Of a stretch of 64,000 bases of DNA, positions 44,201 to 51,214 are shown piece by piece; position 1 is the stretch's first letter, and each line of letters opens with the position of its first letter. Made by a program: the position numbers and the translations under genes. Under the pieces are notes generated by a model. That model was not told the origin of the DNA. It did not search any database and was given only the letters and a program-made list of their open reading frames with translations. This stretch comes from Elusimicrobiota bacterium (GTDB lineage: Bacteria; Elusimicrobiota; Endomicrobiia; Endomicrobiales; Endomicrobiaceae): assembly GCA_017528425.1 (NCBI GenBank), contig JAFXOV010000015.1:114093-178092 (forward strand). The letters are read 5' to 3'.

Positions 44201-44361
44201 TAAAAAAATATAAATATCCGCCCGAAGGACAAGAAGATGCAATAAAAACCGTTATGCAACAATGTGAACTTTGGACGGATAATGCTGATATGCACGAACC
44301 AACCGACAACTACAATGCAGATATACCTATGGCAGCCGAAAATATGGAAAGTTATAAATAA
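41254..44361 (+). CDS. hsdR: Type I restriction endonuclease subunit HsdR
   Basis: The motor and nuclease subunit, 1035 residues, normal length. The PD-(D/E)xK nuclease is near residues 135-155 (KPDILIFLNGIPVVLMELK). The SF2 translocase follows with Walker A FWHTQGSGKS (near 288), motif II ADEAHRG (near 388), motif III FIGFTGTP and motif VI region QAIARVNRVF. The C-terminal helical domain docks HsdM. All catalytic residues are present, so the system looks functional. Confidence 0.96.
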   Translation: MTVNYTEESYENSVIELFKNMGYQHIYGPDIENRNYYSPLYEDVLNEYIRKINKTVPEKAIKEALFKLKNFENGDIVQQNITFTDYLQNGITVEYLENGNKTSAIVYLVDFNDINNNSFIVANQWTFIENSERKPDILIFLNGIPVVLMELKSPSRQETDVSEAYRQIRNYMKEIPAMFAYNAITVMSDQLTSKAGTITSGEDRYMEWKTKDGNYENTQYAQFDTFFEGIFQKERLLDILKNFICFSNEGIEKYKILAAYHQYFAVKKAIKSTTLATQTDGKGGVFWHTQGSGKSLSMVFYAHLLQKALNSPTIVVLTDRNDLDDQLYEQFCKCKDFLRQTPLQAQSRKDLKDLLEDRQANGIIFTTMQKFEESFDMLSDRKNIIVMADEAHRGQYGLAEKIDTKTGRIKTGTARIIRNSLPNATFIGFTGTPISLKDRNTKEVFGEYIDIYDMTQAVEDGATRPVYYESRVIKLKLDKQTLELIDKEYSLMAQNAEPEVIEKSKKELGKMEAVLGNENTINSLVTDILDHYQNNREHLLTGKAMIVAYSREIAIKIYDKILELKPNWNKKVAVVMTSTNNDPEHWREIIGNKTHKEELAKEFKKADSPLKIAIVVDMWLTGFDVPSLATMYFYKPMAGHNLMQAIARVNRVFKDKEGGLIVDYIGIASALKLAMNDYTVRDKKNYGDTDIEQVAYPKFMDKLAVCKDLFYGFDYSKFITGSDLERAKTITAGLNFIIAPDNTEKKEMFLKEALLLHQALSLCSSIVKKQARIEAAFFEAVRVLIGRLMNKGSENKVSLKEMNERINELLKQSIKSDGVINLFSDVKQEFSLFDAKFLEEISKMKEKNLVVEILRKLIAEQVRLYKRTNIVKSEKFSEIIQTIMNKYINGLITNAEVIEELLKLAKQIVKAHKEGDNLGLSPEELAFYDALTKPKAVKDFYKNEVLIAMTKELTETLRKNKTIDWQKKEFARAKMQMMIKRLLKKYKYPPEGQEDAIKTVMQQCELWTDNADMHEPTDNYNADIPMAAENMESYK

Positions 44362-44395
44362 ATTTTGATAACTATAAAGTTAGGGTGGGGAAATA

Positions 44396-44821
44396 ATGTT
44401 GTTGTTTGTTCAAATTTTAATTATAGCTTTAGTTTTAGTTAACATTTTTACTAAAAAAGTACAGATGCTATCGATGCTTGTTGCTACCATATTGTTTCTT
44501 TTGACTTTTCCGAATACTTTCCCGAATATAGGAATGAATATTTATTTAATTATGTTATTCCTTGCATTCTTGTTTTGCAATTTAATTGATTCTTTTATTC
44601 GTCCTCTTAGTTATACAGAAGAAACAATTATAGTTTCCCTTATTTTTGTTGCTTTGTTTTGCCTCGATAGAAAATTTGTTATTGCAGAGATTGATCAATG
44701 GTTTTATTACTTTGATGCACTAAGCAACATAACCTTTTTAAATTTTGTTGATCTGACATTTGTAATATTCGGGTGGATAATCGTCTTGATTAATAAAAAG
44801 AAACAAGTTCCTCAAGCATAA
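44396..44821 (+). CDS. Four-span membrane protein, tandem paralogue 1
   Basis: Not recognised. 141 residues with about four hydrophobic segments. The phrase ATILFLLTFPNTFPNIGMNIYLI, and the later FIRPLSYTEETI and LNFVDLTFVIFGWIIVL, recur in the next gene. It follows hsdR by 34 nt with ribosome site GGGTGGGG, so it may be the tail of the hsd transcript. Confidence 0.65.
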   Translation: MLLFVQILIIALVLVNIFTKKVQMLSMLVATILFLLTFPNTFPNIGMNIYLIMLFLAFLFCNLIDSFIRPLSYTEETIIVSLIFVALFCLDRKFVIAEIDQWFYYFDALSNITFLNFVDLTFVIFGWIIVLINKKKQVPQA

Positions 44822-44907
44822 GCCCTAAGATGTAAGTTAAAAATCACATTTACAAACAGCAATAAAAGTATTATATTTTAACTATAAAATTTTTTTCGGG
44901 GGAAAAA

Positions 44908-45306
44908 TTGCAGTTTGATGCTTTAATTATATTTCTTGGCCTAATTAGTTGTTTTACTAAACAACTTTTTGGAATACTTTTGGCTTCTATACTTTTTCTG
45001 ATAAATTTTCCGGACATAGGAATAAACATTTATTTAATGTTTTTCTTATCTGTATATTATATTATCTATTTCTCTGAATTTCTTTTCCGGCCTCTAAGCA
45101 TTAAAGCAAAAACTATTCTAATATTTGTTATTTGTGCTATCTTAACTTTTCTTCATTTAAAATTTGGACTCTTTGTCTTGGAAAAACCAAGTCAAAATGC
45201 AATAAACCTTTTAGATATTCTACTTTTGCTCTTTATTATATTTGTTTGGGGAATTATTTTATTTTCCAAAATCATAAAAAGCAAAAATTCCAATCTGCAA
45301 AAATAA
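44908..45306 (+). CDS. Four-span membrane protein, tandem paralogue 2 (TTG start)
   Basis: Not recognised. 132 residues, clearly related to the previous protein: ASILFLINFPDIGINIYLM, FLFRPLSIKAKTI and INLLDILLLLFIIFVWGIIL align with its neighbour's phrases. The start is TTG 44908, chosen because of the strong ribosome site CGGGGG and the lack of a nearby ATG. It probably arose by tandem duplication and forms a hetero-oligomer or diverged pair (inference). Confidence 0.65.
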   Translation: MQFDALIIFLGLISCFTKQLFGILLASILFLINFPDIGINIYLMFFLSVYYIIYFSEFLFRPLSIKAKTILIFVICAILTFLHLKFGLFVLEKPSQNAINLLDILLLLFIIFVWGIILFSKIIKSKNSNLQK

Positions 45307-45554
45307 AAAAAATTCAATTGTTTTACTGTTTGTTGTTAGCCGTTGTCGTTTTGACATTCAAAGGATTTTAAGATTTGTTGTTTGTCGTTAGTTGTTGTCG
45401 TTAAAGACCTTAAGATTTTAGGTTAGAATGAAGCAACTAACGAATGAAGTGTATATGGATCCCGGAAGGGCATACTCGATTGAGTTAGTTGCAAAATTAT
45501 AACCAAAATATTAAGGCCGCTATAAATTAAAATTTTCTAAATTTTTGAAAAAAT
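45307..45554. repeat. Repeat cluster with a complete family A hairpin
   Basis: Reversed family A flanks (GACATTCAAAGGATTTTAAG; GACCTTAAGATTTTAGG) followed by the hairpin 45421-45504 and the phrase AATATTAAGGCCGCTATAA that also follows the truncated copy at 31.8 kb and appears at about 51710. This marks the end of the restriction region. Confidence 0.75.
45421..45504 (+). repeat. Family A hairpin repeat, copy 6 (complete)
   Basis: Arms GGTTAGAAT (45421-45429) and ATTATAACC (45496-45504) with one mismatch; GAA/AAA internal loop; inner arms GCAACTAAC (45433-45441) and GTTAGTTGC (45484-45492). The apical core has GTGTATATGG and GCATACTC in place of GTGTAC/GGTAC. Confidence 0.85.
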
Positions 45555-46052
45555 TTAAAAAATTTTGGGAATCCAGCAGGGGACATTGTTGAGATACTCT
45601 TCGTAAGGCTTCCCGAACCTTTTCTTAAGTTGCGGTTCTTCCACATAATGAATATAGAAAAGATTTATAAATGTAAAAGCTAAAAACCATAAAAACAGTG
45701 CTACCGACTTTGTTAAACAAAATTCCGCATAGAGCATAAATATAACACCGCTTATCATAGGGTTTCTTACATACTTGTAAGGACCGGTTACAACAAAATT
45801 TTTAGGCGGTGCCCACGGTGCCGGAGTTCCGTTCCCTTTGGATTTGAAAGTTCTCATACTCCAACCGGCAAAAAATAAGCCGATAATGCCCGTAATTAAG
45901 CCAAAAACTATTTGAAGGATATTCGGGCGGGTAAAAGTAAAACTTGTTAAATAAAGCAAAACAGCCGGTATTACAATTAAAACATTTACCGGCAAGATAA
46001 GTATTGCCGCTATCCAATTATCAAAAATTTTACTTTTCACTGATTTAGTCAT
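45555..46052 (-). CDS. Isoprenylcysteine carboxyl methyltransferase-like membrane protein
   Basis: A 165-residue membrane protein with about four helices and the C-terminal PEMT/ICMT motif GPYKYVRNPMISG, followed by EEPQLKKRFGKPYEEYLN. These enzymes methylate lipids or isoprenoid-like groups; the bacterial members' substrates are mostly unknown. TATATT (46064-46059) lies 6 nt before the ATG with no Shine-Dalgarno, consistent with the leaderless pattern in this window. Confidence 0.82.
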   Translation of the reverse strand: MTKSVKSKIFDNWIAAILILPVNVLIVIPAVLLYLTSFTFTRPNILQIVFGLITGIIGLFFAGWSMRTFKSKGNGTPAPWAPPKNFVVTGPYKYVRNPMISGVIFMLYAEFCLTKSVALFLWFLAFTFINLFYIHYVEEPQLKKRFGKPYEEYLNNVPCWIPKIF

Positions 46053-46139
46053 AAATTTAATATATCAATATAAAACTTTGTTTTCAAATTCAGTTTAAAT
46101 TCTATATTATATTTTGTCTTTTACATTTTTGAAAAGGAA

Positions 46140-46168
46140 TCAGTTAGTTCCTTTTTTGAACTAACTGA
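46140..46168. repeat. Perfect 11-bp inverted repeat upstream of a small RNA promoter
   Basis: TCAGTTAGTTC (46140-46150) and GAACTAACTGA (46158-46168) around CTTTTTT. It ends 11 bp before the -35 of the 46214 RNA. It could be an operator, or a terminator for transcription on either strand, though no clear T-run follows. Confidence 0.55.
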
Positions 46169-46178
46169 AAAATTATTA

Positions 46179-46207
46179 TTGATAAAATTTAAAAATTATG
46201 TTAGAAT
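46179..46207 (+). promoter_or_regulatory. Promoter of the 46214 small RNA
   Basis: TTGATA (46179-46184), 17-nt spacer, TAGAAT (46202-46207), predicting a start at G46214, the first base of the closing helix of the RNA. Confidence 0.65.
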
Positions 46208-46213
46208 TTTCTT

Positions 46214-46299
46214 GCGAGAGTAAATCCTTATAAATGGGGTTCCGGATGGTTCCTCGAGTTTAAACACTTAAATAGTTTATATGGTTTCTCGCTTTTTTT
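46214..46299 (+). ncRNA. Unassigned ~86-nt structured small RNA
   Basis: An RNA bounded by a sigma-70-like promoter and a U-run. The 5' end GCGAGA (46214-46219) pairs with TCTCGC (46287-46292), followed by seven T (46293-46299). Inside, CCTTATAAAT (46226-46235) pairs with GTTTATATGG (46275-46284) with one mismatch. Two hairpins fill the apical part: GGGG...CCTC (about 46236-46255) and GTTTAA/TTAAAT (about 46259-46274). The result is a three-way junction. It is not a tRNA (no T-arm sequence), not SRP RNA (no GGAAGCAG motif) and not a riboswitch class I know. No coding frame of useful length starts in it. It converges on the DUF3800 gene, whose stop codon overlaps the U-run. Confidence 0.6.
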
Positions 46300-46942
46300 A
46301 TTCATATAGAGAAGTATTTTCTTTTATTAAATTTTTTATTATATTATAGTATGTGTCGTCGTTATGTTCGTATTTTCTGAATACACCCCACGAAACAAAA
46401 TCAACTATTTGCAAAGCTTTTTCTTCAGATGGTCTTTTTATTTCAACAACTAATTCTACTCCATGATTTTTTTTAACTTGTTGGGAAATATATTGTTTAA
46501 AATTTAAATTTAATAATTTATTTGTTTCTCTTTGAGACTGAATAAATACAATTTTATCTTTTATAGGTATTAATTTTTTGCTAAAAACTCTGTTAAGCAA
46601 TATATTAACGACATAATTATATAAAATACTTTTTTCTTGTCTTAAATCAGTCCATACATTACCTTTGTTCAACCTGATAATCATAATGGAAATATCTTTC
46701 TTATCTTTCAACAAAGATAACAGCTTTAATCTTACCTTGGGTTGTTCCTTATAGCAATGAAATGTTCCCGAATGCTTTTTCTTTATATTTTGCGGTAAAG
46801 AATTAAATACTTTCTTTACAATTTTATCTAAAATATTTTTATTTTGAGAGAATAAAAAAGCGATTATAAAATTCTTGCTTGTCTTTTCTTTTTGCTCATT
46901 AAATCCTAAATCACCACTTTCATCCATGAATATATATGCCAT
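46298..46942 (-). CDS. DUF3800 domain protein
   Basis: A 214-residue protein with the family opening YIFMDESGDLGF, the later IVFIQSQRE and the closing LQIVDFVSWGVFRKYE, which together hold the conserved acidic residues (DE near the start, D near the end) suggestive of an RNase H-like nuclease fold (inference). DUF3800 genes are common in mobile and defence regions. Ribosome site AAAAGG. Codon use is AT-rich like the hsd accessory genes. It is convergent with the 46214 RNA. Confidence 0.8.
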   Translation of the reverse strand: MAYIFMDESGDLGFNEQKEKTSKNFIIAFLFSQNKNILDKIVKKVFNSLPQNIKKKHSGTFHCYKEQPKVRLKLLSLLKDKKDISIMIIRLNKGNVWTDLRQEKSILYNYVVNILLNRVFSKKLIPIKDKIVFIQSQRETNKLLNLNFKQYISQQVKKNHGVELVVEIKRPSEEKALQIVDFVSWGVFRKYEHNDDTYYNIIKNLIKENTSLYE

Positions 46943-47244
46943 AAATTACCTTTTTTCTATGTTGTATTACATACATACAATTGTATAAAATAAACAAACA
47001 TATATCAACAACATAATATTATTTCAAGCCCATCGAATTCGAGGGAGAATCTGTTTTCCTAAAAACATTATTTTTTTACTTTAAGCTCTAATCTTTAAGT
47101 TTTAAGCTGCTGTTCGTTGTTCCTGCCGTTTCCATCCTTCCATACTTCTATACCTCCATCCCTCTGCCGTGCTGCCGTTTTCAAACTGCTGTTCTAATAA
47201 TATATAATAATAGTGATATACTTAAAACATTAAAGGAATGCTGT
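46943..47244. other. Intergenic region of mixed content
   Basis: The left 100 bp is AT-rich and should hold the DUF3800 promoter. TCGAATTCGA at about 47034-47043 is a 10-bp palindrome. The right part has degenerate TCCATACTTCTATACCTCC phrases (about 47145-47165) and CTGCCGT repeats, then TATAAT-like sequence and the AAAGGA ribosome site of the UvrA-like gene. No RNA gene or coding frame is supported. Confidence 0.4.
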
Positions 47245-49737
47245 ATGAACATACATCAAGAACCTAAACAAATTAAAATTCGCGGTGCAAGAGTTCACAA
47301 CTTAAAAAATGTGGATGTGGATATTCCGTTAAACAAAATTGTTGCCGTTGCCGGAGTTTCCGGTTCGGGAAAATCGTCACTTGCATTGGGTGTTTTGTAT
47401 GCCGAAGGTTCAAGACGATATTTAGATTCTCTTTCAACTTATACAAGAAGAAGAATGACACAAGCTTCAAAAGCAGATGTTGACGAAGTTTTGTATGTTC
47501 CTGCATCCCTTGCATTACATCAAAGGCCCGCAGTTCCCGGAATTCGTTCCACTTTCGGAACGGGAACCGAACTTTTAAACAGTATCCGTTTAATGTTTTC
47601 AAGACTTGCAAGTCACAGATGCCCCAACGGACACTATTTACAACCAACACTTGCAGTTGCAGCGGAAAAAGAACTGGTTTGTCCGCAATGCGGAGCACAC
47701 TTTTATGCACCGTCGGCGGAAGAATTAGCATTTAACAGTCAGGGTGCCTGCAAAAAATGTGAAGGAACTGGTACCGTAAGAACAGTAGATAAAGCTTCTC
47801 TTATACCGGACGAAACACTTACAATAGATGAAGGTGCCGTTGCTCCGTGGAACAGTCTTATGTGGAGTCTTATGACGGATGTTTGCAGAGCTATGGGCGT
47901 AAGAACAAATGTTCCGTTCAAAGATTTAACCGATAAAGAAAAAGATATTGTTTATAACGGACCTGCAACAAAAAAACATATATTTTATAAAGCAAAAAAT
48001 ACAAATGTTGCAACAGAACTTGATTTTACATACTATAATGCCGTTTATACCGTGGAAAATGCTCTTGCAAAAGTTAAAGACGAAAAAGGTATGAAAAGAG
48101 TTGAAAAGTTTTTAAAGGAAGAACCCTGCGACCAATGTTTGGGAACAAGGTTATCCGAAGCTGCCAGAGCACCTAAACTTATGGAAAAAACTCTTGATGA
48201 AGTTTGTAAAATGACTTTATCAAACCTTGTGAACTGGGTAAACGAAGTTCCTTCCTGGGTACCTGCGGAAATGAAACCTATGGCAAAAAGTATATGCGAA
48301 TCGTTTCAAACGGTTGCAAAAAGGTTAATGGATTTAGGATTGGGTTACCTTTCCCTTGACAGAGCAGCATATACTCTTTCCACCGGAGAAAGACAAAGAA
48401 TGCAACTTGCCCGTGCGGTAAGAAACAGAACTACCGGAGTTTTGTATGTGCTTGATGAACCGTCAATAGGGTTACATCCGTCAAATATTGTAGGATTAAA
48501 AGGTGTTATGCACGATTTGGTTGCGGACGGCAATTCGGTAATATTGGTTGACCACGATATGCAAATTTTAAAAGAAGCCGATTGGCTTATTGAACTCGGT
48601 CCTTATGCCGGATCCAACGGCGGACAAATTATTGCCGAAGGAACAATTGACGACATAAAAAAGAAAAAAGAATCGTTAATAGGTCCGTTCCTTTCACAAG
48701 AAAAAAGTATAAATTTAAATAACAGTTCGGATACGGACAAAATATTTTCCAAAGGAAAAATTTGTTTATCCACGACAAACATTCATACGGTAAAACCGTT
48801 GGAGGTAAATATTCCCAAAGGAAAACTTACCGTGGTTACGGGAGTGTCCGGTTCGGGAAAAACTACCATGGTGTTGGAAAGTCTTGTTCCGGCAATAGAA
48901 TCAAAAATTTCAAACAAAAAACTTCCGGAACATATTTTATCGATACAGGCAGACGGTATAGAACATATAAAACTTATAGATGCAACACCTATAGGTATAA
49001 ATGTTCGTTCGACGGTGGCAACTTATGCCGATGTTCACGACGAACTCAGAAAAATATATGCAAGGTCGCAGGATGCTAAAAAAGCAGGTTATAAAGCAGG
49101 CGACTTTTCTTATAATACAGGAAACCTGAGGTGTCCCGTTTGTGACGGAACAGGCAGTATAAGCCTTGATGTTCAGTTCTTGCCTGATGTGGATATTGCC
49201 TGCCCGGATTGTCACGGTTCAAGATATGCAAAAACAGCATACAACATAAAACATATAAATAAGTCCGGTGAAAGTTTGTCGCTTCCGCAATTAATGGATA
49301 TGGATATAAACAGAGCACTTCCGTTTTGTAAAGATATGAAAACCGTTTATCAAAGGTTAAAAATTTTGCAGGATTTAGGTTTGGGTTACCTTACATTAGG
49401 GGAAGAAACACCGAGCCTTTCCGGCGGAGAAGCGCAAAGATTAAAACTTGCAAGCGAGATGGGAAAAACACAATCCGATTCCGTTTTTGTGTTTGACGAG
49501 CCGACAATAGGGTTGCATCCGTTGGATGTGCAAACCTTGCTTAAAGTGTTTGCATCCCTTATAGATAACGGTGCAACGGTTATAGTTATAGAACACGATT
49601 TGGATGTTATAAGAAACGCCGATTATATAATTGATATGGGACCGGGCGGCGGTGAAGACGGAGGAAAAATTGTTGCTTGCGGAACACCGACACAAATAGC
49701 AGAAAACAAAAACAGTATAACCGGGAAATATATATAA
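47245..49737 (+). CDS. UvrA-like excinuclease ATPase (short form)
   Basis: An 830-residue ABC ATPase of the UvrA family, shorter than canonical UvrA (~940). Two nucleotide-binding units are seen: Walker A GVSGSGKSS (near 37) with signature LSTGERQRMQLARA (near 378), and Walker A GVSGSGKTT (near 532) with signature LSGGEAQRLKLASE (near 725). Zinc modules include CKKCEGTG and the pair CPVCDGTG/CPDCHGSRY. The reduced insertion between the first Walker A and signature points to UvrA2/UvrA3-type proteins linked to drug or DNA-adduct tolerance rather than the main repair UvrA. It is followed 1 nt later by a MATE exporter, which supports a drug-tolerance role (inference). Confidence 0.85.
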   Translation: MNIHQEPKQIKIRGARVHNLKNVDVDIPLNKIVAVAGVSGSGKSSLALGVLYAEGSRRYLDSLSTYTRRRMTQASKADVDEVLYVPASLALHQRPAVPGIRSTFGTGTELLNSIRLMFSRLASHRCPNGHYLQPTLAVAAEKELVCPQCGAHFYAPSAEELAFNSQGACKKCEGTGTVRTVDKASLIPDETLTIDEGAVAPWNSLMWSLMTDVCRAMGVRTNVPFKDLTDKEKDIVYNGPATKKHIFYKAKNTNVATELDFTYYNAVYTVENALAKVKDEKGMKRVEKFLKEEPCDQCLGTRLSEAARAPKLMEKTLDEVCKMTLSNLVNWVNEVPSWVPAEMKPMAKSICESFQTVAKRLMDLGLGYLSLDRAAYTLSTGERQRMQLARAVRNRTTGVLYVLDEPSIGLHPSNIVGLKGVMHDLVADGNSVILVDHDMQILKEADWLIELGPYAGSNGGQIIAEGTIDDIKKKKESLIGPFLSQEKSINLNNSSDTDKIFSKGKICLSTTNIHTVKPLEVNIPKGKLTVVTGVSGSGKTTMVLESLVPAIESKISNKKLPEHILSIQADGIEHIKLIDATPIGINVRSTVATYADVHDELRKIYARSQDAKKAGYKAGDFSYNTGNLRCPVCDGTGSISLDVQFLPDVDIACPDCHGSRYAKTAYNIKHINKSGESLSLPQLMDMDINRALPFCKDMKTVYQRLKILQDLGLGYLTLGEETPSLSGGEAQRLKLASEMGKTQSDSVFVFDEPTIGLHPLDVQTLLKVFASLIDNGATVIVIEHDLDVIRNADYIIDMGPGGGEDGGKIVACGTPTQIAENKNSITGKYI

Positions 49738-49738
49738 A

Positions 49739-51070
49739 ATGGAAAACAGATTAGCACAAAATTTTAATTTCTTTACTTTAGTAAAATTTTCATTACCTAC
49801 CATGATAATGATTTTCTTTATATCGTTGTATGTGATGGTTGACGGTGTTTTTGTTTCCAGATTTGTCAGCACGGAAGCTTTTGCCGCAATAAATATAGTT
49901 TACCCGTTATTCAGTTTGTTGTTTGCAATATCCAGCATGCTTGCTTCAGGCGGCAGTGCTTTGGTTGCAAAAAAGATGGGGGAACAAAAAGATAAACAGG
50001 CAAAACAATATTTTTCTTTAATAGTCATTGCTTCCGCCGTAATCGGTTTAATACTTTCTTTAATATGTTTGTTATTCATAAAACCTATAATTTATCTTTT
50101 GGGTTCCGACGATTCTATTTATCAGCATTGTTACGATTATATAGTTCCGTTGTTAATCTTTTCGCCTTTTTGTGTACTGCAAATGATATTTCACTCTTTT
50201 TTCATTACCGCAGGGAAACCCAAAATAGGACTTATTGCAACTTTAACGGGCGGAACAACAAACATCATTTTCGACTACATTTTCATTGTTGTAATGGGTA
50301 TGGGCATTTCCGGTGCGGCTTACGGAACAATTGCCGGCTTTTTTGCACAAAATTCCATAGGAATAATATATTTTACATTTAAAAGAACAGGAACATTATA
50401 TTTCGTTAAACCGTCTTATAATCTTCTTGCCGTTCTTAAAAGTTGTTATAACGGTGCTGCCGAATTTATAGGCAATTTTTCCGTATCCATAACAACTTTT
50501 TTGTTTAATATAGAAATGATGAGATATATCGGTGTAGACGGTGTTGCGGCAATAACGATAGTTCTTTATGCGGAATTTATTTTGGCATCAATATTTTACG
50601 GATATTCTTCCGGAGTGGCACCCATATTCAGTTATAATTACGGAAGCAAGAATGCTCTGCACTTAAAAAAGATTTTTAAAGCAAGTATTGTTTTTACAAT
50701 TTTGGCTTCTCTTATGATTTTCGGTTTAGCATTATATACCGCGCCTTACATAATAGATTTCTTTGTAAAAGGAAACTCTCATGTGTTTTATCTTGCATTA
50801 AAAGGATTCTTTATTTTCGCATTTTCATTTTTCTTCAAAGGAATAAACATTTTTTCGTCAACAATGTTTACCGCTTTTTCCAACGGAAAAGTTGCAGCCG
50901 TAATTATGTTCCTGAGAACATTTGTGTTTTTAAGTGCGGGGATACTTTTATTGCCGTTAGTTTTCAATGTGAACGGAATATGGCTTTCTTTAACGGTTAC
51001 GGAAATTTTGGCATTTATAGTTTCAATCTATTATTTCATGAAATATAGAAAAGTTTACAATTATTGTTAA
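49739..51070 (+). CDS. MATE-family efflux transporter
   Basis: A 443-residue inner-membrane protein with about twelve helices. The MATE pattern is visible in both halves: FSLPTMIMIFFISLYVMVDGVFVS at the start and KSCYNGAAEFIGNFSVSITTFLFN in the second half (read in pieces). It should export cationic or organic compounds by sodium or proton exchange; specificity is unknown. It begins 1 nt after the UvrA-like stop, with no ribosome site of its own, so it is translationally coupled. Confidence 0.88.
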   Translation: MENRLAQNFNFFTLVKFSLPTMIMIFFISLYVMVDGVFVSRFVSTEAFAAINIVYPLFSLLFAISSMLASGGSALVAKKMGEQKDKQAKQYFSLIVIASAVIGLILSLICLLFIKPIIYLLGSDDSIYQHCYDYIVPLLIFSPFCVLQMIFHSFFITAGKPKIGLIATLTGGTTNIIFDYIFIVVMGMGISGAAYGTIAGFFAQNSIGIIYFTFKRTGTLYFVKPSYNLLAVLKSCYNGAAEFIGNFSVSITTFLFNIEMMRYIGVDGVAAITIVLYAEFILASIFYGYSSGVAPIFSYNYGSKNALHLKKIFKASIVFTILASLMIFGLALYTAPYIIDFFVKGNSHVFYLALKGFFIFAFSFFFKGINIFSSTMFTAFSNGKVAAVIMFLRTFVFLSAGILLLPLVFNVNGIWLSLTVTEILAFIVSIYYFMKYRKVYNYC

Positions 51071-51214
51071 CTTTTTTATATTTGGCGAAACTGATTTATC
51101 TTTTAAATTCTTTGGATGCAAACAACAGCAACGACATGACAGCAATAATCCGAAATCTATTAAAACTCGCCTTTATTTGATAAAATATAAAAAATATAAA
51201 TTTTAGAGTTTTAT

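Noticed and set aside
46214..46299. tRNA-like gene (86 nt, closing helix of acceptor-stem type)
   Set aside because: No GTTCRA T-arm, no D-arm pattern, no CCA and no anticodon arm of 5+7 nt could be laid on it; the 3' end is a U-run.
46943..47060. Attachment site for an integrated element near TCGAATTCGA
   Set aside because: No tRNA, no integrase and no second copy of the sequence was seen in the window.
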